This document shows positions 28,971 to 39,796 of a stretch of 48,853 bases of DNA, one piece after another; the first letter of the stretch is position 1; each line of letters begins with the position of its first letter. The position numbers were made by a program, and so were the translations under genes. This DNA is from Bacteroidales bacterium (GTDB lineage Bacteria > Bacteroidota > Bacteroidia > Bacteroidales > F082), in NCBI GenBank assembly GCA_018399335.1, contig JAGYNM010000004.1:1-48853 (forward strand), given 5' to 3'. The notes beneath the pieces were generated by a model. It saw only the letters and a list, made by a program, of their open reading frames with translations. It was not told the DNA's origin and ran no database searches.

Positions 28971-29767
28971 TTATTCCTTGAACAACTTACGTGTTTCAAC
29001 TACACGATTAGCCTTTAACACTGTTACAAAGTAAATGCCAGACTCTAAGTTTGCTGTTGCAACTTTTCGCCTGACTGCAATGCCCGATCAATTACAACCT
29101 GACCAAACAGATTCTGAATCCTAATTTGATCAAATTCAGCACCTAAGTTGTTAGCTGATCGTTAAATGGATTGGGATAAACCTTAACTGAAAGAAGCAGA
29201 TTGCTCAATTGTTCCAACACCGTCCCAGAGTTCAAAGCCGCCATTGCTACAAGATTTTGGCCGCCAACTTCAAAGCACATTGTCAAGATAAACGGTTCCA
29301 TTATCAACAAAGCCTTCATCATCATAAAATTTGATCCATGCATAACCAGCCACAGCGCCTTCGGAACAGTACCTGTCCAGCTGATATTCTGCCAAGAAGT
29401 ATCCCCATCTTGCCCAAAAACAGGATCTTCGCCATAGATATCACCACCATCAGCATCATAGAATTCAGCATAAACTTTAATGCTAATCAGCGGGTCATTG
29501 TCAAAAATACCACAGACTGTAAGTGTATTCTTCTCCTGCTGTAACGTCAAATGTAAACGACAGCAGATAAGGCACTTCGGGGCTGTAACAAAGCTAACTT
29601 TACAACTATAATCCCCGTCATACACATTCTCTGTTTCCTGAAAGAGATGCACGTCAGCTCCGGGTTCACTTCATCCGGTAAACCAGTCATTTGGCATCGA
29701 CGCTGTGCCATTGCAGCAGTTCCAACGAACAGTGCAATAATTAATGTAAGTAAAGATAATTTTTCAT
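28971..29767 (-). CDS. Secreted jelly-roll (CBM-like) protein with T9SS tail, frameshifted
   Basis: Last gene of the iadA-sigma-SusCD run. The start at 29767 gives a signal peptide once one base is restored (NLSLLTLIIALFVGTAAMAQ). The body resembles a carbohydrate-binding-module-like sandwich: DVHLFQETENVYDGDYSCKV, WYFDNDPLISIKVYAEFYDA, SWQNISWTGTVP and GTVYLDN. The tail has VKVYPNPFND and RVVETRKLFKE, a T9SS type A sorting domain. ORF 29143-29652 is its central piece; several indels break the rest. Probably a surface or extracellular substrate-binding partner of the SusCD system. Confidence 0.7.
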
Positions 29768-29802
29768 AAGCATTGATTTTAAAGGTTTATAATTAGGTTG
29801 TA

Positions 29803-30954
29803 TTATCTTAAGATATCAATCGTTATCGCATAAGCATTCACTCCGAGCCAGGGCTCAGGATTTCCGCCATCAAGATCTGATCTGAAAGAATTCCGTTATC
29901 GTACCTATCGGGCACATAGAGTTTTCCTTCATCAGGATCAACAGCAATTCCCCAGCAAAACTTCTCGTTGAAATAGGAATTGATGTTTACAACTTCCCGG
30001 AGCCATCAAGCTTGGCCATAAATACGCCACCAACCCAATCAGCATAATACGGTTTCTGATTGTGGTGAGATCCAACGCGATAGCACCAGCATCAACTCCC
30101 GGAATAATTGCTGAAGTCGGTACCATCAATATTGATGGTATATACGCCTCCGCTAAAATCATATTTATCATTTTACAAAATAGATTTTTTTGTGCAATAC
30201 TGTCATACGCCATTCCCAATGGCAGCTCGGGAGCACCAGTAAAAGTAACAAAGGGCTCTACATTGCTTCCATCAAGATTGCATCGCGAAATCCCCCCTTC
30301 GATGGCCCAGTATAATTTCCCTTCGACTACCACCATTCCATAAGGCGCACCTACCAATGGGTCAGCATCTTCCGAAAGAAAGACCTCCTGATTTTCTCCA
30401 TTTAGATCATATCTGTAAATAAAACCATCCGTATCCGAAACATAAACTTTAGCTCCCTCATAGTCAATGGCAATGCCATAGGGTTTATTGAGACCACCTG
30501 TCGGAAAGTCGAAAACTACGGGTGCATTGCCGTCCAGCCGCACATAATGTACTTTACCCGTTGATCGGGAAGTATAATAGAGTGTGCGAACCTTACCGGC
30601 ATTTGGATCAGCAAGATTCAAAGGAATCTTCTTTTGCAATTCGTTGTAATATAATTCTTCCAACGGTTCAATCGTTAGGCTGATATTGTACAATCCCGGT
30701 TCTTCAATCACAAAAGGTTCCGGGTTTTCTGCTGTTGAGGTGAGACCATTACCAAAATCCCACAAATAGGATTTTGCATTTACGGAAGTATTGGTGAGCG
30801 TAATGGTAGCAGGTGCTAACTGACTGCTTGCCGTAACTTTAAAATCAGCAATGCTGCTTGCCGGAGGAATAGGTTGCTTTTCTTTTTCGCAAGCACTAAA
30901 TAAGACTCCCAAGCTAAGGAGCATCAGACCCAGTATTAAATTTCTTGTTTTCAT
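29803..30954 (-). CDS. Surface lipoprotein: PKD domain plus NHL/YWTD-like propeller
   Basis: Lipoprotein signal ending LGVLFSACEKEKQ. Residues about 35-110 form a PKD-type domain (SYLWDFGNGLTSTAENPEP). The rest are propeller repeats: YYTSRSTGKVHYVRLDG, GLNKPYGIAIDYEGAKVYVSD, GKLYWAIEGGISRCNLDGSN. The track ORF ends at 29938 after one or more indels near 30180-30000; other frames continue YDFSGGVYTINIDGT, ADWVGGVF and AITIDILR to TAA at 29803, about 383 residues. Its place right after susD is that of a SusE-like accessory lipoprotein that binds substrate at the surface. Confidence 0.75.
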
Positions 30955-30971
30955 ATAATCAGGTATTTAGC

Positions 30972-32298
30972 TTAATATCCGGTATTTTGACTCATACCTT
31001 CATGATTATTATTCTGTAATTCTACCAAAGGAATCGGAAACAACAACTGATTAACAGATGTGATATCAGGCAAGATTTCAAGCGCCCTTCCCGTCCTGAT
31101 CAGCTCGAACCAGCGTTTCCCTTCAAAGGCAAATTCTCTTCTTCGCTCTGCCTCAATATCAAGCAGCAATTCCTCATACGTATCACTACTAACCGATGTT
31201 ATTCCAGCGCGAAACCGCAGGATGTTGATATCGTTTCTGATGGCTGCCTTTGACCCTTGAAGCCTGGCTTCGGCTTCGGCCCTAATGAGAAACATTTCTG
31301 CCAATCTGAAAACTGGTACATTATTGGCCATTGTAATCATATCAGGAGTATTTGAGACCATAAGGTGGATTTCCTGCAATAGTAGCATTCAAACGGTTCG
31401 TATCTGACGAATCATAATTGGCTATCAGATCAGCAGATGGTGCTACTTCATATCGGCCACCTTGTGCAGTTGGGAAGAAATATTCTGCCAAACGATTGCC
31501 ATCCTGCTCATTGAAAAGCACTGTAAAAATTGCCTCTGTTCCGGGTTCTCCACTAAAAATATCAGCAAAAACCGGCTCAAGCGCATATTCACCGTCTATT
31601 AGTTCAGTGGCTTTTTCTTTGGCTATTTCGTAATTGCCAAGAGTAAGCGCCACATCAGCTTGTAAAGCCAGTATGCTGCCATTAGTTGCATAGCCGGGAT
31701 TGCTTCCTAAGATTTTTCCCTGAGCAGCCATGAGGTCTGCATTAATAGCTTCATACACTTTGTCAACCGGATCACGTGGCACATTGAGATTATCTCCTAA
31801 ATTGAGTGTTGGCTGAGTTTTTACAGGAACAGGACCAAATAGCCGCACTAAATTATAATGAGTCAGTGCCCTTAAAAAATACAGTTGTGCTGCGGTGCTT
31901 TCCTGCTCTGTCTCATTCATATCACTAATTTCCGGCAGTTTGTAAAGTACATAATTTACCCTGTTGAGTAAGTTGTAATGTGCATTCCAAATAGACTCAA
32001 CGATAATATTGTCAGCGAGCAGGTTATTGTTTTCAAATTGTCCGTATTCCTGCGTTGTGCCTTTCCAGTCGAGGTTATCGGCTGTAAGGTCTGGTATAAT
32101 TACAAGATATCTCCCATACATACCAGTTTGCTGCAAAGCATTGTAACATCCCGTAAGGGCAGTTTCGACACCACGCTTATTCGTGATGGCAAGCTCTCCA
32201 TCAATATAATAGGTAGGTTTTACCTCCAGGATTTTTTCACAACCTGCTATGCCAATGAGAATTAGTAAACTAAGCAAAGTATATATTGTCTTTTTCAT
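30972..32298 (-). CDS. SusD/RagB-family outer-membrane lipoprotein, one frameshift
   Basis: Lid lipoprotein that captures substrate over the SusC channel. Lipobox in ILIGIAGCEKILEVKP; then the SusD helical scaffold: AITNKRGVETALTGCYNAL, IWNAHYNLLNRVNYVLY, AAQLYFLRALTHYNLVRLFG. The C-terminal half (FRLAEMFLIRAEAEARLQG, RRREFAFEGKRWFELIRTG) is in another frame; an indel lies near 31342-31388. Joined length about 442 residues. 12 bases downstream of susC. Confidence 0.9.
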
Positions 32299-32310
32299 GG
32301 TGTAGAGGTT

Positions 32311-35300
32311 TTAAAATCCAACATTTAGGCCAATCATAAATCTGCGCGACTGAGGATAAGTAAAGAAGTCCGTTCCTATTCGCAGATTATCATTACCAGC
32401 ATAATTAATCTCAGGATCCATTCCGCTGTAGTTTGTGAATGTGAGCAGGTTATAGGCAGATACAAAAAGCTTCAGGTTCGAGATCCTTAGCCTTTCAATA
32501 ACAGTTTTAGGAAAAGTATAGCTAACAGCCAGTTCTTTAAGGCGTATATAAGAACCATCTTCAATAAAACGGGACGAATGCCTATTGTTGTTATTGGGAT
32601 CAGCCAGCGTGGCACGAGGTACTTCAGTTTGGTCAGCCAGGCTGCTGCCAGCGATCAATGATAGTAGTTAGCTGGTTATCCTCTCCTTTAAGCGACTCGA
32701 TATATACCCTTGTACCATTGTAAATATCATTTCCGTAACTGAATTGGAAAAACATACGCATATTCCATTGCCTCCAGCGCAGACTATTGTCCAGGCCTCC
32801 ATATAGTTCAGGATTTGGGTCTCCAATTCGTGTGCGGTCTTCGGCCGTGATCACACCATCTTTGTTCACGTCATCAAAAACGATATCACCGGTGGAAGGG
32901 TCAACACCAAGCGAACGAAATCCGTAAAAAATACAGCGGTTCGCCTTCGCCGATATAGTTGCTACCTCGGCCAATGTTATCAATTGGCTGCCCGTTGTAA
33001 AGCTTCAAAACTTTGTTTTTATTCGCTGTGATGGTTAGCGTTGAAGTCCATTCCAATTTGTCATTTCTGATATTTGTTGTTTGCAGGGCAACTTCCAGGC
33101 CGCGGTTTTCCATCTCGCCGATATTTTCCCAAACAGAAGTAAAACCAGATGAAGGAGGAATAGGACGGGCAAGCAACAGGTCGGATGTTAGGCTGTAATA
33201 ATAGTCAACATTTAGGTTTAGCCTTGAATCCCATATCGTTAAATCAAAACCGATATCTAACTGACGCGAAGTTTCCCATTTTAAGTCAGGATTTGGCATT
33301 TGAATCGGATAGATGCCCGGCTGACGATTATAATTTCCCCGTCCATCAAAAAGTGAAAGCGATGCAAAACGTGAGATTTTATCATTACCGGTATAGCCAT
33401 AACTGCCTCTGAATTTTAACTCATCGATAAAAGTCAGCTGATCCATAAAAGATTCTTCTGAGATACGCCAGGCAGCAGCAAAAGCTGGAAAAAAGCCATA
33501 TTTATTATTGGCTCCAAAATTGGAAGATCCGTCATAACGGGCGCTGGCCGTAAAAAGATAACGATTATTGATGTTGTATTTAATTCGTCCGAAATAACTA
33601 TTGGTGCGGTCTTCAACAACACTCGAAGATGCCTCCGTGATATTGGCTGCTGAAGTGAGGTATTGAAAATATTCGTTAGGAAAATCTGTTCCTCTTAAAA
33701 ACGAACGCTTGTCAAAGAAACGCTCATAGCTATAACCCAGCATTCCTTCGAAAGTATGGTTTTCGACCCACGATTTTTCGTAGCGAAGCAGGTTATAGGT
33801 ATTAAAATTGGAAGCTCTGGTATTGGCATCAAAGCCCAAGCCATTATATTTTTTTCCTTGACGTGTAGTAACCGGATCGTAACTATGTTCTTCGAGATTG
33901 AGGTAGTCAATGGCCCATTTTGTTTCAAAGCTCAATCCGTCTGTAATGAAATAATTAGCAAAAACATTAGCAAGTGTCCGGATATTTCTCAGTTCGTTAA
34001 CGGCTTCGTTAGCAATTGCTACAGGATTAGCATAAGGACCATCTTCGTTATAGGTTCCGTCTTCATTATATACCGGATAGATGGCAGGCAACGAAATGGC
34101 ATTCGGCAGAGGTCCGTTAAGCGACTGATCACCTTCTACTCTGTTGTTTAAGCTGGAACTAAGAGAAACTCCGGCACCAATTTTTAAGCGCTCATTCACC
34201 TGATGGTCTATATTCAGTCGTCCGCTTAGTCGGTTGTAATCTGTGCCTATCAAAACACCTTCTTCGTCAAGATAACTTCCCGACAAAAAGAAAGTGGTTT
34301 TTTCGTTTCCCCCGCTGGCAGAAAGCTCATAATTCGACATGATTCCTGTGCGGAACACTTCATCAAGCCAATTGGTATTCACCTTAGGATTGGTGATGTC
34401 TTCATCGGAGAAGATTGGTGGTGCTCCTTCATTCACTTTTTGTTCGTTACGATAAATCATCCATTCAGGGGCATCAAGCATATCAAGTGTCTTTGCCACT
34501 TGTTGAACTCCAGTAGAAGTATTAAACTGAAAACGCGTTTTTTGTTTGTTTCCTCTTTTTGTTGTGATAAGCACCACGCCACGGGAAGCTCTTGCCCCAT
34601 AAAGTGCAGTAGCAGCAGCATCCTTCAATATGGTCATGGATTCGATATCATTGGGATTAATATCTGAAATGGCACTGATCGTTTGTCCGCTGTAACCAAT
34701 CTGGCTGAAATCGCCACTCAGCACCGGAACGCCATCCACCACATAGAGTGGTTGATTATCGGCGCTGATTGAATTATTGCCACGGATTCTAACAGAAACA
34801 CCGCCACCGGGAGTTCCGGAGTTTTGGGTTACCTGAACACCGGTTACCCTTCCTTGCAAAGCCACATCAAGATTAGCAACAGGAACTTCTTCAACGTTTG
34901 ATGGTTTAAAATCCGAAACAGAACCAGTTAAGAGTTTCCTGCTTTCAGTTCCGAAACCAACAACCACTATTTCATCTAATCCCACAAGATCAGAAGCCAG
35001 CTGAACATCAAAAACCCTTTGTTCGCCCACTGGCATCTCCACAGTTTTCATACCTACCAATGAAAACACAATAATACGATCGTTGCTGCTGGTTGATAGT
35101 GTAAATAGGCCATCAATATCTGTGACAGTTCCAATGGTTGTCCCCTTGAAAAAAACATTTACGCCTGGCAAAGGCATCCCGTCTTCGCGAGCGGTTACTT
35201 TACCTGTTAAAACAATTTCTTCTGGTTTTTGAATCAATGGTGAAGCTTGTTCAGGTAAAGATTTTACGACTAAATAATTTTCAACAACGCTGTAGGTCAG

Positions 35301-35617
35301 GCTTGTCCCTTTCAATACAACCTGCATCGCCTCATCCAGATTTACATTGCTCAATTGGGCTGAAACAATTTGCTCTGGTTTAAACAACTCATTATTAAGC
35401 AAGAAAAGCAAATCAGCTTTTTCGGCTACTTGCTGAACAGCCTCGGGCAAAGGCTGTTGCTGTATATTCAGGTCGAATCGCGTTTGCTGCGAATACACAC
35501 CGGCATGCAGTTGGACAACAGCGGCAAAGTCAATAACAGAATGAGCTTCATGGCAATCAGTGTTGATCTTGAACACGTTCGTAAAAACGATCCGGGCCAG
35601 AGTAAATTTTTCTTCAT
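32311..35617 (-). CDS. SusC/RagA TonB-dependent transporter with STN domain, frameshifted at both ends
   Basis: TonB-driven outer-membrane importer. In order: signal region starting MKKNLLWPGSFLRT at 35617 (one frame) and LQLHAGVYSQQ (another); an STN domain (FDLNIQQQPLPEAVQQVAEK) that can signal to FecR; a carboxypeptidase-like domain (LTGKVTAREDGMPLPGVNVF); plug domain with VDEIVVVGFG-type TonB region and RIRGNNSISADNQPLYVVDG; then a long beta-barrel ending FMIGLNVGF. The main ORF is 32901-35576; the end is split over 32633-32983 and 32311-32658. Restored length about 1,100 residues, typical. Substrate would be oligomers or dipeptides made by the locus's secreted enzymes. Confidence 0.92.
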
Positions 35618-35641
35618 ATATTTGTCTGTTAGGTTAATATT

Positions 35642-35704
35642 GCCGGCTTGGCCGGTTATTGTCGATTAACTGATACTGGGAGGTGCTGCAACACCTCCTT
35701 TTTT
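35642..35704 (-). promoter_or_regulatory. Two tandem hairpins between fecR and susC
   Basis: GGAGGTG/CACCTCC with a 6-base loop (35679-35698) and CCGGC/GCCGG with a 3-base loop (35643-35655) fill most of the 85-base gap. On the minus-strand transcript neither is followed by a U-run (the T-run lies on the plus side), so mRNA processing, stability or attenuation is likelier than plain termination. Confidence 0.45.
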
Positions 35705-36892
35705 AATAAATGATTATACGTTCGTTTTCAACTTCATAGCTTATCGAAGTGGTTTCCGCAATCAGCGAGAGCAGAAACTCAACCTTCCGGCTGTTTTCAA
35801 TGGCTCCCGTAAACTTTATGTCTGCTTTATTACTATTTTTAATCTCTATTGGGATAGCATACCAGCGTTCAAGACGCTTAACCAATTCGCGCAGTTCCAT
35901 ATCCTTGAAATATAACACATCATCTTTCCAGGAAGTGTAGAGTCGGGTCTCAACTTCCAGCTTTTCGGCTTGTTGGGTTAGGTTATCAATACGAGCCTGC
36001 TCACCGGGCACAAGTGAAATCATTGCATTTTTTCTGTTTTCACAAGCACTTTACCACTTACCAAGGTGGTTTCAAAATTGGCATCCTCGTGATATGCAGA
36101 TACATTGAAAGATGTTCCTAGTACCCTGATTTCCTGTTTTCCTGCTTCCACAATAAATGGCACAGCAGAACTCATCACTTCAAAATAGGCCTCTCCTTCC
36201 AGCTTCACACGGCGTTCTGCATCCGAAAATGACACAGGGTAAGTGAGCTTGCTGGCTGCATTCATCCACACCTTTGTGCCATCCGCAAGAACAAGCTGAT
36301 ACCTGGCACCGGCCGGGACGATCAATTCATGAAAAACTGCTTGACTGGCTTTCTGCTTAAAGGCCTCATTTTTTGAATATGAAAGCTTTTCGCCGGGCTG
36401 ATTTTGAATTTCAAAGGCTGATTCTTTTAGTTGCATTTGAGCGGTATCGAGGGCAATCAAACTTCCATCTGCAAGCTTGAGGCTGGCTTTTAGCATCCTT
36501 TCAGGAAGCACCTCAACCAAAGGCTCTTCTTCTTGTTTATTGAGATGATCACCTTCATAAAGCAACAAAAAGCCCAAACCGGCCAATAATACAAACAAAG
36601 CAGCCCACCTCAAGGCAAAAACAAGGTTTATTCTTGATTTTCGTTTGGTTTGGATCTGCGCTTCCAACTTCTCCCATGCTTCCGGTAAATCCAATTTGTT
36701 GGCAAGTGCTTGCCAGTGGACCCTATCCAATATTTGCTGAAAATGAGCCATCTCTTCCTTGTTTTCAGGATGCTCATTTAACCATGCATTAAGCTGGTTT
36801 TGGTCTTCAGCCTTAAGCATTTGAGATCTGGATTTTGCTATGAGGTGCAAAATCTCTTCCGGAATCTTATGTTCTGGATTTTGAGTATTCAT
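35703..36892 (-). CDS. FecR-family anti-sigma factor, split by a frameshift
   Basis: Inner-membrane anti-sigma that holds and activates the ECF sigma in response to SusC. Cytosolic N-terminus (about 1-85), membrane span at about 91-111 (LVFALRWAALFVLLAGLGF), periplasmic FecR domain (VPAGARYQLVLADGTKVWMN, GTSFNVSAYHEDANFETTLV), then a C-terminal DUF4974 domain (LYFKDMELRELVKRLERWY) that contacts the STN domain. The track splits it at 36020-36023; restoring one A in the A6 run gives KTEKNAMISLVPGEQ and joins the ORFs (about 396 residues). 35 bases after the sigma gene. Confidence 0.9.
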
Positions 36893-36927
36893 GATTTAAT
36901 GACAATTTGATTAAGAAAAAGGGTGAG

Positions 36928-37491
36928 TCATCTGGATTTTTTTTCCAGGAAATAATTTTGAAGTGCTTTGTTTTCTCGCAAAACTTTGAGTGCCAGCTTA
37001 AGGTTTGATTTCAAGGTATTGATGGTAATCCCAAGTTTTTCAGCGGCTTTTTGGTATGAATAATTCTGAAGATAAACCAATTCAAGCGCAGCTCTGGATT
37101 TTTCAGGAATCTGTAAACAAGCCTGCGCGATAACTTGCTGTTCTTCTTCATCAAGGATAAAATCTAGCGCTTGTTTCACCTTTTCTTCTTTCATCCCTGA
37201 AAGCGGCTTTTGCTGACTCTTGTTCTTTTTAAGCCTATTCAAACACGCATTACGCACTGCGGTATAAAGGAAAGATTTGTAGGAAGTTTGGATGTGAAGA
37301 AAATATTTCTCCTCCCAAAACTTCACAAATACCTGCTGCACGACATCTTCGGCCTCCTGCTCGTCGCGTAGATAAAAAAATGCAGCAAGGTATAGCGCTT
37401 TGTAATAACGCTTAAACAACTCCCTGAAGGCCTTGCTGGCATCGAGGCGAAAAAACGAAGCGATATTTTTATCGTCCTGATTCATCGGCAT
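36928..37491 (-). CDS. ECF RNA polymerase sigma factor (FecI-like, Bacteroidota type)
   Basis: 187 residues. Region 2 (AFRELFKRYYKALYLAAFFYL, DEQEAEDVVQQVFVKFWE) and region 4 (ALELVYLQNYSYQKAAEKLGITINTLKSNL helix-turn-helix). It could start at MNQ (37485) instead of MPM. Paired with the following fecR and the STN-bearing SusC, it forms a trans-envelope signalling chain that switches on the susCD genes when substrate binds. 24 bases downstream of iadA, apparently in the same transcript. Confidence 0.93.
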   Translation of the reverse strand: MPMNQDDKNIASFFRLDASKAFRELFKRYYKALYLAAFFYLRDEQEAEDVVQQVFVKFWEEKYFLHIQTSYKSFLYTAVRNACLNRLKKNKSQQKPLSGMKEEKVKQALDFILDEEEQQVIAQACLQIPEKSRAALELVYLQNYSYQKAAEKLGITINTLKSNLKLALKVLRENKALQNYFLEKKSR

Positions 37492-37515
37492 TCCAATAAT
37501 GAAAACATCCTGTTC

Positions 37516-38683
37516 TCATTCATAAGTCCCTTTCACCAGCAGTTTGCTTTCATGCATCATCCATTTTCCGTTTGCCATCACGCTGCGAAGGTTTAAGTTA
37601 TTGTCAAGCAATAGTAAATCAGCATCAAATCCACTTTTTATCTGGCCTTTAGTATGCAATTTTAAAATCTTCGCAGGATTCTCGGTAATGGTTTTAAGTG
37701 CCACAGGAATGGTTAAGCCTTCATTATTGATCATATCAGTCCATTCGGAATGAAGCGACTTCAACGAACCCATTTCAAGTTTAACCAGTTTCCCCTGTTC
37801 ATCAAAATGAGGCAGAGAGCCAAATGCATCAGACGTCATGGTAATATGCCCGATTGGAACTCCTGCTTCCAGAAGTGCCTTGACAGCAGCGGAGGGCTTG
37901 ATTTCAATATCAGGAAAATATGGATAGGAACTTGCTGTGAGGTCAATATAAGATAGTTTCCCATATTTTTTGGCATCCTCAAAAATATAGCTATTGCGAT
38001 TGCAGTGTGTTGGAAAAAACTGTTTTAAACTAAGTTCACTGGAATCGGCTACTTCATACAGCAACTTAAACGGGTTTTTAGCATCACCCATGTGAATGTT
38101 GATAATACCTGCTTTACCACCCAACATGCCACCAACGCGGGCATGCGCAGTCAATTTGGTGAGTTCTGCCAGGGTAGGGTGTGATGATCGGTGATCGGAG
38201 AGGGCAATTTCACCTACCCCAATCACTTCCTCTATTAAAGTAATATCGCGTCCCACATCACCTGTTAAGGTTGGCGTAGGAACCTGATAAGCACCTGCAT
38301 ACATCCAGGCCGATACGCCCTCAGCTCTAAGGGCTTTAACTTTCATCAATACAGATTCAAAGCTCCGTGTAAAACCATCTGTTCCCAAACAGCCTACTAC
38401 ACTTGTCACCCCTGCTTCTATCATATGCGAAAGTTGCATCTCAGGCGTTCGTGATGCGGGACCGCCTTCGCCTCCAGCACCGGCAATATGAACATGGGCA
38501 TCAATAAATCCAGGGACTAATTTCAAACCACTGGCATCATATTATTTTAGCCATCGGAACCTGACTGGCCATCTGTGGTCGAATGGCAATTATTTTACCC
38601 CCCGCAACCAAAACATCGTTTTTGCCAATAGCTTCCGGTGTAAAAACATCAGCATTCGTTATTAAAAATAAATTAGATTCCAT
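37516..38683 (-). CDS. iadA: Isoaspartyl (beta-aspartyl) dipeptidase, family M38, one frameshift
   Basis: Zinc amidohydrolase that cleaves beta-aspartyl dipeptides. Start at ATG 38683 (MESNLFLITNADVF); ORFs 38537-38785 and 37516-38526 are joined after an indel near 38530-38545. Together about 389 residues, as in E. coli IadA. Metal and substrate motifs: GFIDAHVHIAGAGGEGG, TRTPE-like SRTPEMQLSHM, SVVGCLGTDGF, ISDHRSS-like LSDHRSSHPT, HMGDAKNP, FPTHCNRN and MTSDAFGS. No signal peptide, so cytosolic. First gene of the SusCD operon; with cyanophycinases opposite, beta-Asp-Arg is the expected substrate. Confidence 0.92.
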
Positions 38684-38734
38684 TTGTGCTGTATTTTTTA
38701 TATTTATCTGTTGGAAAGCATTCCTTTTGGATAC

Positions 38735-38765
38735 CAAAATTAAACATTCAACCGTGATAACACAA
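38735..38765 (-). promoter_or_regulatory. Promoter of the iadA-sigma-fecR-susCD operon
   Basis: On the minus strand: TTG (38765-38763), a 20-base spacer, then an exact -7 element TAATTTTG (38742-38735). It is the best match to the Bacteroidota consensus in the window. The predicted transcript start leaves a leader of roughly 45 bases before iadA. Confidence 0.6.
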
Positions 38766-38909
38766 AAAACACTGAAGACAATCATTTAATGATTGCTGCG
38801 TTATAAGAGTAGTGTAATACTTAAAATCAGCAAATTATTTTTGTTAATAGTAGTAATGCCTGCATCTTCGTCTTAACTTTACAGTCCAAAACTTAATACC
38901 GTAACCATT

Positions 38910-39788
38910 ATGAAACGTCTTGTTTTTTTGTTAATAGTCTTTACCGGAATGATTTATTTGTCCGGATGTACGGAAAAGTACAAGAAAGAAATCGAACAGC
39001 TAAATGCTACTGCTGACAGCTTGAAAGCTGTTGGCGAATCCAAAGACGCATTTGCAATGGAATATGTGCGCAGCTTTAATGCCATCCAGGCTAATCTCGA
39101 CTCCATCAAACAGATGGAAAAGATTATCTCGGATCAAACGGACGCCAGCAATCCGGAAATGCGCAAACTTAACGAAGACAATATCAACAGAGACATCGAC
39201 GCTATTTATCAATTACTGCTCAAGAACAAACAAATTGTAGATCGTCTGAAAAATCAGCTCAACTCAAGTGGCCAAAAAAACAGCGAGTTGGAGCAAATGA
39301 TTGTAAATCTGAGCGAGCAAATCAGAGCCAAAGATTTGGAGCTTACAGCGCTTAAAGCTGATCTCTCACGTAAAAATTTGCAGATTGAAGATTTGGAAGC
39401 TAACCTTGAAGCTATGGAAGTACTGAACCAACAAAGAGCTGCTGAAATTGAAGCCAAAATAAACGAAATGAACACCGTTTATTATGTTACCGGCACTAAA
39501 AAAATCCTCGAAGAAAAGGGAATTATTATCAGTGAAGGCGGACTGCTTGGGATTGGCAAAACACAAAAACTCGTCAATAATCCCGATTTGAGTCTTTTCA
39601 CTAAAGGTGACTTACGCGAAATATCTGCATTGCCCGTATTTAGCAAAAAAGCGGAATTGATTAGTATTCATCCTGCCGAAAGCTATCAATATCTTCAAGG
39701 CGACGAGAAACAAATCGACAGTCTCAAAATACTCCATCCAGATGATTTTTGGAGTTCTTCCAAATTTTTGGTGTTGATGATTAATTAG
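38910..39788 (+). CDS. Coiled-coil lipoprotein
   Basis: Lipoprotein signal with Cys in MIYLSGCTEKYK. Residues about 20-190 are a long coiled coil (KNSELEQMIVNLSEQIRAKDLELTALKADL in pattern). A compact C-terminal domain follows (YYVTGTKKILEEKGIIISEGG, LREISALPVFSKKAELISIHP). Similar proteins in Bacteroidota have been named Cbp1-type collagen-binding adhesins, but I cannot confirm that here. A weak -7 element (TAACTTTA, 38874-38881) lies upstream. First of three close-set plus-strand genes. Confidence 0.8.
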   Translation: MKRLVFLLIVFTGMIYLSGCTEKYKKEIEQLNATADSLKAVGESKDAFAMEYVRSFNAIQANLDSIKQMEKIISDQTDASNPEMRKLNEDNINRDIDAIYQLLLKNKQIVDRLKNQLNSSGQKNSELEQMIVNLSEQIRAKDLELTALKADLSRKNLQIEDLEANLEAMEVLNQQRAAEIEAKINEMNTVYYVTGTKKILEEKGIIISEGGLLGIGKTQKLVNNPDLSLFTKGDLREISALPVFSKKAELISIHPAESYQYLQGDEKQIDSLKILHPDDFWSSSKFLVLMIN

Positions 39789-39796
39789 GCTGCTTA

